Part shown: one piece after another, positions 26,878-36,044 of the stretch
Layout: the number at the start of each line of letters is the position of its first letter
Numbering within the stretch: position 1 is the first letter of the stretch
Assembly (NCBI GenBank): GCA_963715255.1
Contig: CAVQRN010000002.1
Coordinates: 310,001-374,000, forward strand
Length of the DNA: 64,000 nt
Source of the DNA: JAHEEL01 sp963715255
GTDB lineage: Bacteria > Actinomycetota > Acidimicrobiia > Spongiisociales > UBA5794
Direction: 5' to 3'
The notes under the pieces: model-generated
The model's input: the letters and a program-made list of their open reading frames with translations, nothing else
The model's database searches: none
Told to the model about the DNA's origin: nothing
Position numbers and translations under genes: made by a program

Positions 26878-26960
26878 TCTGCCTGTTGCCTGTTGTCGGT
26901 CGCCGGTCATCTGTCGCCTGTCATCTGTCGCCTGCTGCCTGTTCGCTGTCCGCTGTCCGC
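26878..26960. repeat. CT-rich degenerate repeat between hutU and hutI
   Basis: Short overlapping units (CCTGTTG, CATCTGTCGCCTGT, GCTGTCC) repeated imperfectly over about 80 bases immediately beyond the hutU stop. It is low in complexity and has no coding support. Confidence 0.6.
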
Positions 26961-28610
26961 TCATTCCCACATCGGGATCCTGACCCCATGCTGTCTCGCG
27001 ACCACTTCAGCCTTCGGGTAACCCGCATCGACGTGCCGAATGATCCCCATGCCGGGATCGTTGGTGAGCACCCTGGCAAGCCGTTTCGCACCGTCTGCCG
27101 TGCCGTCGGCGACGACCTGAGCACCGGCATGGATCGACTTCCCCATCCCGACGCCACCGCCATGGTGCACCGCCACCCACGCGGCACCGGAGGCCGTGTT
27201 CAGCAGGGCGTTGAGAATCGGCCAGTCGGCGATTGCGTCCGAGCCGTCGCGCATGGCCTCCGTCTCGCGATAGGGGGACGCAACCGAGCCTGAGTCGAGA
27301 TGGTCGCGCCCGATGACGATCGGTGCCCGCACCTCGCCTGATGCGACCAGCTCGTTGAACGCCTCTCCTGCGCGATCCCGTTCGCCGTAGCCGAGCCAAA
27401 GGATGCGGGCGGGAAGACCCTGGAACTGGACTCGCTCCTCGGCCAGGTCGAGCCAGCGGTGCAGCGCCCGGTTCTCGGGGAAGAGCACCCGGATTGCATC
27501 GTCGGTGACTTTGATGTCTTCCGGGTCACCGGAGAGCGCGGCCCACCGGAATGGGCCCATCCCTTCGCAGAACAGGTCGCGGATGTAGGCGGGGACAAAA
27601 CCGGGGTAGGAAAAGGCATCTGCGAAACCCCCGAGGAGTGCCTCACCGCGGAGGTTGTTGCCGTAGTCGAAGACTTCGGAACCGGCCTTCTGGAATCCAA
27701 CCATCGCCTCGCAGTGAATGGACATGGACTCGCGTGCCGCCGCGACGTAGGCGTCCGGATCCTCACGCCGAAACTCGGCAGCCTCGGCCACGCTGTAGCC
27801 GCGGGGAATGTAGCCGTTGAGCGGATCGTGAGCGGACGTCTGATCGGTGACGATGTCGAATCCAACACCGCGCCGCAGCAGCTCAGGGAAGACCTCGGCC
27901 GCGTTCCCTTCGAGGCCGACGGACAGCGCCCGACCCTCCGCCTTCGCGGTGAAGACACGCACGATCGCATCGTCGAGGTTGTCTGCCACCTCATCGAGGT
28001 AGCGGTGCTCGATGCGTCGAGCGATGTGCTCGGGGTCGACATCGACGCACAGCGCGACGCCGTCGTTCATGGTGACGGCGAGCGGCTGGGCGCCACCCAT
28101 TCCACCGAGTCCTGCGGTGAGGGTCACCGTCCCTTTCATGGACCCACCGAACCGTTGTTCGGCAATCGCCACGAAGGTCTGATACGTGCCCTGAAGGATG
28201 CCCTGTGTGCCGATGTAGATCCACGACCCCGCCGTCATCTGTCCGTACATGATCAGGCCCTTGGCCTCGAGATCCCAGAACGTTTCCCAGTTCGCCCAGT
28301 CGGGAACAAGGAGACTGTTGGCGATGAGCACCCGGGGTGCCATCTCGTGGGTCTGGAAGACGCCGACCGGCTTGCCGGATTGGACGAGCATCGTCTCGTC
28401 GTTTTCGAGACTCCTCAGTGTCCGCACGATGGCATCGAAGGCTTCCCACGATCGTGCCGCCTTCCCCCGCCCTCCGTAGACAACGAGTTCGTCGGGATTC
28501 TCGGCGACATCGGGATCGAGGTTGTTCATCAGCATGCGGAGAGCGGCTTCTTGGAGCCAGCCCTTGGTCGATAACTCGGTCCCATGCGGGGCTTTGATGA
28601 TTCTGGACAT
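26961..28610 (-). CDS. hutU: Urocanate hydratase
   Basis: 549 residues, the usual length. Urocanase converts urocanate to imidazolonepropionate with tightly bound NAD+. Visible signatures are MYGQMTAGSWIYIGTQGILQ near the NAD site and GLGGMGGAQPLAVTMNDGVA. The conserved end region DSGSVASPYRETEAMRDGSDAIADWP is present as well. The ATG at 28610 has GAGAGG 6 bases upstream and follows the hutH stop by 2 bases. The same frame continues into hutH only because of a frameshift there. Confidence 0.95.
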   Translation of the reverse strand: MSRIIKAPHGTELSTKGWLQEAALRMLMNNLDPDVAENPDELVVYGGRGKAARSWEAFDAIVRTLRSLENDETMLVQSGKPVGVFQTHEMAPRVLIANSLLVPDWANWETFWDLEAKGLIMYGQMTAGSWIYIGTQGILQGTYQTFVAIAEQRFGGSMKGTVTLTAGLGGMGGAQPLAVTMNDGVALCVDVDPEHIARRIEHRYLDEVADNLDDAIVRVFTAKAEGRALSVGLEGNAAEVFPELLRRGVGFDIVTDQTSAHDPLNGYIPRGYSVAEAAEFRREDPDAYVAAARESMSIHCEAMVGFQKAGSEVFDYGNNLRGEALLGGFADAFSYPGFVPAYIRDLFCEGMGPFRWAALSGDPEDIKVTDDAIRVLFPENRALHRWLDLAEERVQFQGLPARILWLGYGERDRAGEAFNELVASGEVRAPIVIGRDHLDSGSVASPYRETEAMRDGSDAIADWPILNALLNTASGAAWVAVHHGGGVGMGKSIHAGAQVVADGTADGAKRLARVLTNDPGMGIIRHVDAGYPKAEVVARQHGVRIPMWE

Positions 28611-28612
28611 CG

Positions 28613-30135
28613 TCACCTCTCTCCCATGGCGGCGCTGATCGCGCCATCTTCGATGAGGCGCGCGACCGCCTCGATGTCGGCGCCGACCGGTCGATCTTGA
28701 ACGAGGCGAGGGACTTCCCTTCGCACGACGTTGAGAATCGCAGCCGTGCCCGGCGCAGGCTCGAGCGGCGCCGCGCTGCTCACAACCCTGGGCGGCACAA
28801 ACGAGTTCGACGGCAAGCACGTTCGTCGTATTCCTGATCACGTCGTTGAGTTTTCGTCCCGCACCCCATCCCATCGACACATGATCCTCCTGAGATCCGG
28901 AAGTGGGAATCGATTCGACCGATGCAGGATGCGAGAGCACCCGGTTTTCGGCGACGAGCGCCGCCGCCGTGTACTGGGCCAGCATGTACCCGGAGTCGAC
29001 ACCAGGCCGGGTTGCGAGGAACGCCGAGAGACCGTACGACCGCTGTGGATCGAGGATGCGGTCGGTCCTGCGCTCCGAGATCGAGCCGAGCTCCGTTATC
29101 GCGATCGCCAGGAAGTCCAATGCGAAGGCGAGCGGCTGACCGTGGAAATTGCCGGCAGAAACCACGTCCCCGTCATCGGCGAAGATGATCGGATTGTCGA
29201 CCACCGAGCCGAGTTCCCTGCCAAAGACGGCAGCCGCATGTTCGATCGTGTCGCGAACGGCACCGTGGACCTGCGGAGCGCACCGGAGGCTGTACGCGTC
29301 CTGCACTCGGTGAGAGAAGTCGTCCCTGTGACTCGCTCCGATCTCTGACCCGTCCAGGAGGCTTTCGATCACAGCAGCGGACCGGATCTGGCCCGGGTGG
29401 GGGCGCAGTTGATGGACGCGCGCCTGGAACGGTCGGCTCGAGCCCATCAACGCCTCGACGGAAAGGGCACATGCAGCGTCTGCTGCGGACGCGAAGGTGG
29501 CGTGCCCGGTCGATCGCAAGGCAGCCCTGCGCGAGCATTCCCTCGGTCCCGTTCAGCAGACTCAGCCCCTCCTTCGGTTCGAGTTGGATCGGCTCGAGAC
29601 CTTCTGCCGCAAGCACGTCACCAGCAGGCACCCGCTCGCCATCAACGAGAAAGAACCCCTCGCCGATGAGCGGTAGCGCGAGATGGGCGAACGGGGCGAG
29701 ATCTCCCGATGCACCAACCGATCCCCGGTCGGGGATCGCAGGAAGCAGGTCTCTGCGGAGCAACTCGATGAGTCTCTCGACGATGACTGGACGGACCCCT
29801 GAGTGACCCTGTGCGAGGGTGCGGGAACGGAGGAGCAACATCGCCCGCACCGTCGGACGCTTGAGGAGGTCGCCGACTCCGGCAGCGTGACTGCGAACGA
29901 GGTCGTACTGAAGTTCTGTCGCCTGATCGGTAGCAATGCGGGTGTAGGCGAGTGCACCGAAACCGGTGGTGATGCCGTACGCCACCTCATTGTTACCGAT
30001 GATCCGCTCGACGAGCGAGCGAGCAGGAGCCATGCGGGCGGCGAGATCGGGCCCGATCTCGGCGGTGGCCCTCCGGAAGGCGACGGCGACGACCTCTTCG
30101 ATCGTGAGCGGCGACCCATCGACGATGACGACCAT
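28613..30135 (-). CDS. hutH: Histidine ammonia-lyase (two frameshifts)
   Basis: First enzyme of histidine degradation: histidine to urocanate plus ammonia. The MIO prosthetic-group triad Ala-Ser-Gly is visible in GSVGASGDLAPFAHLALP. The N-terminal third is in the frame of the ATG at 30135 (GAGGAG 8 bases before). Near 29505 it moves to a second frame (ACALSVEALMGSSRPF to LVCAAQGCEQR), and near 28770 to a third (PLEPAPGTAAILNVVRREVP, ending SAAMGER). Restoring two bases at each GC-rich site gives 508 residues, the normal length. No conserved block is lost. Confidence 0.92.
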
Positions 30136-30221
30136 TGCTCAGCTCCTCTGGTCGAAGTCCGGACCGGCTGCACCAGCCTACCGACTCACAGGGCGGGGAC
30201 CGCGAGCCCGCGCCGCCGCCC

Positions 30222-30460
30222 ATTCCGCGGGCCCCCAGCGCCGCCCGCGGGGACCGCTACCCAGGGTACGTGTCCCCGTATACGCTGCCCCCAGCCCGCG
30301 GAACGGAGCGGCCTGGATTCCGCGGGCTCACAGCGCCGCCGGCGGGGACAGCTACCCAGGGTACGTGTCCCCGTATACGCTGCCCCCAGCCCGCGGAACG
30401 GAGCGGCCTGGATTCCGCGGGCTCGCAGCGCCGCCGGCGGGGACACAAACCCTGGGTACG
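30222..30460. repeat. 95-bp tandem repeat with nested palindromes (2.5 copies)
   Basis: Copies begin at 30222, 30317 and 30412 (the last is partial). Each unit contains an outer inverted repeat TTCCGCGGGCT ... AGCCCGCGGAA and an inner one GGGGACA-gct-ACCC-a-GGGT-acg-TGTCCCC (inner arms clearest in copy 2). Thus every copy could fold as a strong hairpin. It fills the gap between the M1 aminopeptidase stop and hutH, both on the minus strand. It has no coding support despite open frames. Confidence 0.9.
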
Positions 30461-30465
30461 CGGCT

Positions 30466-32982
30466 CTAGAGGGCGTCGCCGAGGCGGGTGGCTTGCGCTC
30501 GGCGCAATCCGACCCTCACCTTCAGCAGCTCGATCTGCTGGTCGGCGTACTTCTCACCACCCTTGATCGGATGGTCGGCAAGCCACGCCTCGATGTCCTT
30601 CGCGATCTCCGGTTCCGAACGGTTCGGAAGCAGGTCGAGAATCCGGCGGCCGGTCGCCGGCGGCATCCGATCGAGCAAGTCGTCCCAGTTCTCTTTCATC
30701 AATTCCCAGACCCGTGGACCGTTCTCGCGGTGGCCGAACATGATCGCGATGACCCAGAAGGCGTCCTGTCGCCGGATGTCTCCGTCGAGCACCATCTGGA
30801 ACAGCTTCTCGCTCCCCACCCGGTCCGGAACGACGGCCGCAGCCCGAAGGTACTTCACGACCTCTTGCGGAGTGTCCGACTCGTCGGAGATCTTGAGGAA
30901 CCGTTCAAAGTCATCGATATCACCGTTCGCAGCCACGATGCTGAGCGCCGCGTCCGCGACCTCAGGATCAACCGCCCCCTCACCCAACCTGACTTCTTCG
31001 TGGACGAGGCGTGCCTGGCGCTGCGTTGCGCGATCATCACCCAGGTTGCCGAGCGCCGCGATGAGGGCTCCCCGGAGCTTGCGGCTGCGATCGTCTTCAC
31101 CCTCGTCCGGGCTCCAGCCCATCTCGTCGGCCTTGTCGGAGACGAGGTCGCGAACGAACCCCTGAAGAGCGGGGCGGACGTCGGACGATGCGATCCGGTC
31201 GAGCTCTCCAAGACCGCCGAGGATCCTCTGCCAGACGTCAACCTCATTCTCCCCGCCCAGTTCACCAACGAGCGTCAGGTAGTCCGCCGCGTCGGCACCG
31301 CCCTTGAGAACGTCGGCCCACGCGTCGGAGACGGTGGCATACCGCTCCTCGCCGGAGAGCGACGAGAGCCGCCTTCGGATCCCGGCCCGCAGCTCGGGTG
31401 AATACGCGACCCTGTAGAAACCATCACCACCGGCGTTGACGACGAGATCATCGCCGGCATCGATCGTTGCACTCTCCTCGCTGAGGAGGAGCCTCTGGTC
31501 GCCTTCCGACGATCGGACCAGCACCGGCAGCTTCCACTGCTGGTCGCCGTCACCGAGGTAACGGAACTGCTCCTGGGTGAGCGTGTACGCGCCCGGCTCT
31601 CCTTCGACCCTGAGCCGCGGGAAACCGCCCTGGAAGATCCATGTGTCCATGATCTCCATGACCGGCTCACCCGATGCTTCCTCAAGCGCCGACCAAAGGT
31701 CTTCGCCGCCGGTGTTGCCGTAGGCGTTCTCCTTCAGGTAGTTGCTCACGCCGAGACGGAACGCCTCCTCCCCGAGGTACTGCTCGAGCATCCGGAGTAT
31801 CGAGGCCCCCTTCTCGTAGGTGAGCGAGTCGAACATGGCGTTCGCCTCTTCGGGAGAAGCCACGGGGAACTCGATCGGCCGCGTCGCCGCCAGCGCATCG
31901 GTCTCCATCGAATGGACCCGGTCCCCGGAGAATGTGAGCCACACCTTCCAGTCGGGCCGGTAGGCGTCGACGCACTTCATGGCGGCGAACGTGGCGAATG
32001 CTTCGTTGAGCCAGATTCCGTTCCACCACTTCATCGTGACGAGATCACCGAACCACATGTGGGCGATCTCGTGAGCGATGACCTCGGCCACCCGCATCAT
32101 CTCGTTCTGCGTCGCCTTGTGAACGTCGACGAGCAGCGCCGTCTCGCGGTAGGTAACGGCCCCGAGGTTCTCCATCGCCCCCCATGCGAAGTCCGGGATA
32201 GCGATCTTGTCCATCTTCCCGCCGGGGTACGGGATGTCGTAATACTCGGCGTAGTAGCGCAGAGAGAAGGCGGCGATGTCGAGAGCGAAGTCCGTGAGGT
32301 GACCCTTGCCGGGCGGGAAGGCGATCCGCAGCGGGATCCCGTCGACATCGACGGTGTCGGTGACCTCGAGTTCGCCGACGATGAAAGCCACGAGATAGGT
32401 GGACATCTTCATCGTGTCGGCGAACCGAACGGCAACCTTGCCATCACCCGCCGGCTCACGGCCGAGCTCAGCCCCGTTCGAAATCGTGGTGAGCCCGTCG
32501 TCGACGACGAGGGTCACACCGAAGGTCGCCTTCAGGTCTGGTTCGTCCCAGCAGGGAAAGGCACGACGAGCTTCGGTCGCTTCGAACTGGGTCGTGGCGA
32601 TCGTCTTCTCGTTCCCGTCGGGGTCCGTGTAGACGGAGCGGTAGAAGCCGCGGAGGTCGTCGTTCAGGATCCCGTCGAACGAGATCTCGAGCTTCCATGG
32701 ACCGGGCTCCAGGTTCGACTCGACCGTCAACGTCGTCCGCTCTGCATCCTCATCACTCTCGGTCGTGGCTTCGAGTCGTTGACCAACGTCGTTCGAGAAG
32801 ACGGCAGCGTGCAGGGTCAGTTCGGCAGTGTTCAGGACGATTGCTGAGACTGCTTCAACCACCTCGATGTCGATCACGACGTGTCCGCCGAATGTCGCAC
32901 CGGCGAGGTCCGGGGTCAGCGCCAGTTCGTAGTGGCTCGGGATGACGGTTCGAGGCAGGCGGTAGTCGGCTTCGGACGGCAC
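30466..32982 (-). CDS. M1-family metalloaminopeptidase
   Basis: 838 residues, cytosolic. GAMENLGAV (substrate N-terminus recognition) precedes the zinc site HEIAHMWFGDLVTMKWWNGI followed by LNEAFATF, where the two His and the second Glu bind zinc. The C-terminal alpha-superhelical domain is present, so the layout is that of the Ape2/tricorn-interacting-factor and puromycin-sensitive group rather than E. coli PepN. The GTG start at 32982 has GAGGAG 7 bases upstream. It stands between the palindromic repeat and the GH13-like gene. Confidence 0.92.
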   Translation of the reverse strand: MPSEADYRLPRTVIPSHYELALTPDLAGATFGGHVVIDIEVVEAVSAIVLNTAELTLHAAVFSNDVGQRLEATTESDEDAERTTLTVESNLEPGPWKLEISFDGILNDDLRGFYRSVYTDPDGNEKTIATTQFEATEARRAFPCWDEPDLKATFGVTLVVDDGLTTISNGAELGREPAGDGKVAVRFADTMKMSTYLVAFIVGELEVTDTVDVDGIPLRIAFPPGKGHLTDFALDIAAFSLRYYAEYYDIPYPGGKMDKIAIPDFAWGAMENLGAVTYRETALLVDVHKATQNEMMRVAEVIAHEIAHMWFGDLVTMKWWNGIWLNEAFATFAAMKCVDAYRPDWKVWLTFSGDRVHSMETDALAATRPIEFPVASPEEANAMFDSLTYEKGASILRMLEQYLGEEAFRLGVSNYLKENAYGNTGGEDLWSALEEASGEPVMEIMDTWIFQGGFPRLRVEGEPGAYTLTQEQFRYLGDGDQQWKLPVLVRSSEGDQRLLLSEESATIDAGDDLVVNAGGDGFYRVAYSPELRAGIRRRLSSLSGEERYATVSDAWADVLKGGADAADYLTLVGELGGENEVDVWQRILGGLGELDRIASSDVRPALQGFVRDLVSDKADEMGWSPDEGEDDRSRKLRGALIAALGNLGDDRATQRQARLVHEEVRLGEGAVDPEVADAALSIVAANGDIDDFERFLKISDESDTPQEVVKYLRAAAVVPDRVGSEKLFQMVLDGDIRRQDAFWVIAIMFGHRENGPRVWELMKENWDDLLDRMPPATGRRILDLLPNRSEPEIAKDIEAWLADHPIKGGEKYADQQIELLKVRVGLRRAQATRLGDAL

Positions 32983-33048
32983 GGGATGCTCCTCTTCGCT
33001 CGGTGAACGGGCGAATCGTACCGGCTCCTCGGGGCGAGCCTGCTCGTG

Positions 33049-35172
33049 CTACTCGATTGATCCGTCGTGGCGAACCTCAGCCCCGGTTGGGTCAACCCGG
33101 TAGGCACGGCCTTCTCCGGGGGCCAGGTTCTCGAGACGGTGAAAGAAGCCGTTGTGCCGCAGGATCTCGCCGTGAACGTGCTCCGCGCCCCTCGTCGAGA
33201 GCACGGCCGTGAGGCTGCAGTCGGCCGGAAGAGCGGGGATACCGAAGTAGCCGGAGCCGGCGGTGAGGTCGTAGTTGACGACGAATACGTACCGATCGGT
33301 GCCTCGGGGCATCGTGGTCGGATTCTGTGTCCACGCTGCGATGCCGCGCAGCGTCGTTGCGTCGGGCGGGATGAGCCAATCGGTGGTCGAAGACGCGATC
33401 CCCGGCAGAACGGCCTCAGCGAACACGCGAAGATCTGTGACGCGGGCGAAGAGTTCGTCGTTCTCTCCCCAGATGAAGTCGTCACCGAAGCGGGCCTTCG
33501 ACGGGTACGTGTTCGAATCGCCTTCTTCGCGGAAGACAAACAGCTTCGTGTAGCGCTCGTTCTCGACCGGTTCCCAGTGCACATCCCGGATCTCGAATCC
33601 GAGTCCGACATATGACGGCATGTCCGGCAGGAACAGCGCCGTGAACAGTCGAGCCTCGTTGCCCGCTCGATACATTTCGTCGAACCGCGGGTCGTCCTTG
33701 TCGGCGGTCATCACCGTGTAGGCGGGAGCGGTCCGTCGCGTCGCCAGATCGTCGAGATACCGCCGGAATCGACGTAGGTACTCGTTGCCGCCCACGACGG
33801 TTGACTGCAGGTCGCCGAGCGTGACGTCGGCGCGGGAGGCTTCGAGGTGGTCGAGCTCCTCGCCGAACTGAAAGACGTCTCGCGCCGGGAGGAACGTCTC
33901 CGCGAAGTAGCCGAACCACGGAGTCTTCGAGGATCGCTGAATGTGCGTCTTCACGGCGGTGAGAATGTCGTAGTACTCGTCGATGACGTCCGGAACACCG
34001 GCGGGGCGCATCTGCACGTGCGACATGTCACCCCGCATGAAGTCGAAATTGCCGATGTGCTGCGTTTCGGCGTAGTGACGGCACACGTAGTCCCACACCT
34101 CGACCCGCGGCCGACTGAAGTCGATCTCCCAATCGACATTGTCATCGAGCCTGTCGTACAGCTTGAAGCGGGCGAGCGGTGAGAACACTCGCGACATGTA
34201 CTCGGGCTCGGAGATGACGAAGTCGGGCCACTCCATCCCGTAACCGTCGACAACGGTGTGGGCCGGATCGGAGTCGATTTCGATGCCTCGGAATGGGACG
34301 CCCATGGTGGCGGGGACCGGCTCGAGACCGATCCGCTTCAAGTGCATGATGAGATCAATCCGGCGATCGGTCCGCTCGAAGATGCGATCCTTTTCACCGA
34401 ACAGCAACCGGAGCCGGGCGCCCTCGTCCAGGTGGAACAGCTGCTCAACGCTCTCAGGCACCGCGTCGCCGCCCAACGCCGGTCCCCGTTCGACGATCCA
34501 AGCGAACACGGCCTCCTCGACGGTTCGTGCAAGCCCGTTCGAGTGATCGACGATCCGGCGATCGCTGACGACCATCCACTCGAAGAGGCCGGGCGTACAC
34601 AGTGTCGGCTCGGAGAAGCGGTCGGTGTGGGGGATGACATCCATCCCAACGGTCTTGCCCATCACATGGAGAAGGTTGGACGTCGCCCGCAGTTGCTTGT
34701 CAACCGTGTCCAGGTTCGGTGCGTACTCGTAGAGCTCGTCGGAGAAGAACTCGGTGCTGAGATTCCATGCGGCGAACCCGTAGAGGCTCCGGACGACTCC
34801 CGGCTCCCACAGTGGCAGCAGGTGGATCGAGTCTGTCGTTCCGGGCAGCGTCAGCGTGTACTTGACCACGCCCCCGTAGTCCCCGACGGTGCGGACGTTG
34901 ATGCCGACCATGTTCGTGCGCTTCAGCCACGAGGAGTCCGGCTCATTCGACCGTGGTGAGCGTGCGGCCTCCGGGAGCTCAGCGAGCGGACGAGCGAGAT
35001 CCACCGCCGTGTCGGACAGAGCGACCGCAATCGCGCCCCTATACCGCCTGACCAGCAGTTCGAGAACAACGCTCAACGGTGTGGCAACAGCATCTTGGGG
35101 CCGGAGACCGACAACAAAGGAGGTATCCCCGTTCGCATAGGCCGCCGCTCCGGGATGGCGTTCTGCGGTCAT
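33049..35172 (-). CDS. GH13-like (alpha-amylase superfamily) TIM-barrel protein
   Basis: 707 residues, no signal. Barrel landmarks by eye: IHLLPLWEPG with the GFAAWNLS stretch (beta2), GKTVGMDVIPHTDRFSE (beta3, as in DVVxNH), GNFDFMRGDMSHVQMRP (beta4, candidate Asp nucleophile in MRGDM) and GYFAETFLP (beta5, candidate Glu acid). The 120-residue N-terminal domain and a beta-rich C-terminus flank the barrel. It is not a standard amylase; a maltodextrin- or disaccharide-acting enzyme or a transferase is possible. The start overlaps the kinase stop by 4 bases, so the two act together. Confidence 0.6.
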   Translation of the reverse strand: MTAERHPGAAAYANGDTSFVVGLRPQDAVATPLSVVLELLVRRYRGAIAVALSDTAVDLARPLAELPEAARSPRSNEPDSSWLKRTNMVGINVRTVGDYGGVVKYTLTLPGTTDSIHLLPLWEPGVVRSLYGFAAWNLSTEFFSDELYEYAPNLDTVDKQLRATSNLLHVMGKTVGMDVIPHTDRFSEPTLCTPGLFEWMVVSDRRIVDHSNGLARTVEEAVFAWIVERGPALGGDAVPESVEQLFHLDEGARLRLLFGEKDRIFERTDRRIDLIMHLKRIGLEPVPATMGVPFRGIEIDSDPAHTVVDGYGMEWPDFVISEPEYMSRVFSPLARFKLYDRLDDNVDWEIDFSRPRVEVWDYVCRHYAETQHIGNFDFMRGDMSHVQMRPAGVPDVIDEYYDILTAVKTHIQRSSKTPWFGYFAETFLPARDVFQFGEELDHLEASRADVTLGDLQSTVVGGNEYLRRFRRYLDDLATRRTAPAYTVMTADKDDPRFDEMYRAGNEARLFTALFLPDMPSYVGLGFEIRDVHWEPVENERYTKLFVFREEGDSNTYPSKARFGDDFIWGENDELFARVTDLRVFAEAVLPGIASSTTDWLIPPDATTLRGIAAWTQNPTTMPRGTDRYVFVVNYDLTAGSGYFGIPALPADCSLTAVLSTRGAEHVHGEILRHNGFFHRLENLAPGEGRAYRVDPTGAEVRHDGSIE

Positions 35173-35816
35173 TCCTGAACGAATTCGACGTCGTAGTCCC
35201 GGGTGATGATCACGTCGGCCCGGCCGCGATGCCGCGAGATGATTTCGTGCTCTTGCGTGAGGACCTTCTCGATGAACGGGTCGAATTCCTCGCGACCGCG
35301 CTTCATGCGATGCTCGATGGTCTCGAGTCGGTTCCGGTCGATGAAGACCCGGCGGTCCACATGGTCACACTGCGACGTGTACACGCCCTCGGCGATGACG
35401 ACCTGGACCCCTTCGAAGGAGACCTCTTCTTCGTCGATGCGGTTGTCCGAGTAAATCACGAGCGGCTTGACGATCGCAGGATCGCCGGACTGTGCGGCTT
35501 GAAGGTGGGCGTCCAGGAGGTCGAGGCGCACCTCCGTGGTTCCCACCCACGCGAAGTTCGCTCGCCGTGCAGCATCGTTGAACTGAGGCGGTAGGACGTA
35601 GTAGTCGTCCTGCTGGAGAACCACGGCGTTCACCCCACGCTTCCGGAGCGCGTCGGCCAGCGCCTGGCCCGTTTCGGACTTCCCGCTGCCTGACTCACCC
35701 GCAACCGTCATCGTGAAGCGACGGGGCGAAGCAAGTATCTCGTCGATAAGACGGCCAACGATGATGTCGGCGGCGCGTCGATGCTCCTCGCCGACGAGGA
35801 TGATGTCTCCTTGCAT
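35169..35816 (-). CDS. P-loop kinase of the uridine kinase/phosphoribulokinase family
   Basis: 215 residues. Walker A is VAGESGSGKSETGQAL, followed by VVLQQDDYYVLPP (the QDDYY region characteristic of uridine kinase-like enzymes) and VVIAEGVYTSQ (Walker B region). The C-terminal lid has basic residues (RLETIEHRMKRGREE). Uridine kinases phosphorylate nucleosides, but relatives act on sugars or glycerate, and co-translation with a GH13-like enzyme favours a sugar here. The ATG at 35816 lacks a strong ribosome site. Confidence 0.75.
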   Translation of the reverse strand: MQGDIILVGEEHRRAADIIVGRLIDEILASPRRFTMTVAGESGSGKSETGQALADALRKRGVNAVVLQQDDYYVLPPQFNDAARRANFAWVGTTEVRLDLLDAHLQAAQSGDPAIVKPLVIYSDNRIDEEEVSFEGVQVVIAEGVYTSQCDHVDRRVFIDRNRLETIEHRMKRGREEFDPFIEKVLTQEHEIISRHRGRADVIITRDYDVEFVQE

Positions 35817-36044
35817 GGACGATTCGCTCCAGAATTCTTCAGCGGTGATGGATTGACGGTGATACTACCGATCGCCACGATCCAGGAGTCGATCGCGACT
35901 GGGGCCGGACCCGCAGATCCACGGACTCGGCGATTCGGCAGATCGGTGATCGCAGAAGGGGCGCTCATTGTCTGTCCCACCGCCGGGGGGGGACATGTCG
36001 GAGGAACGCATGGAGACGCGTCATCCGCCTATCGGCGCGCTCGC

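Noticed and set aside
26961..29519. An apparent HutH-HutU fusion protein
   Set aside because: hutH and hutU share a frame only because of a shift near 28770; hutU has its own ATG with ribosome site at 28610.
30222..30460. Possible CRISPR array
   Set aside because: The 95-bp units are contiguous, with no unique spacers.
29803..31401. A 532-residue plus-strand open frame including the repeats
   Set aside because: It is antisense to hutH and the M1 aminopeptidase and runs through the palindromic repeat; no domain is visible.
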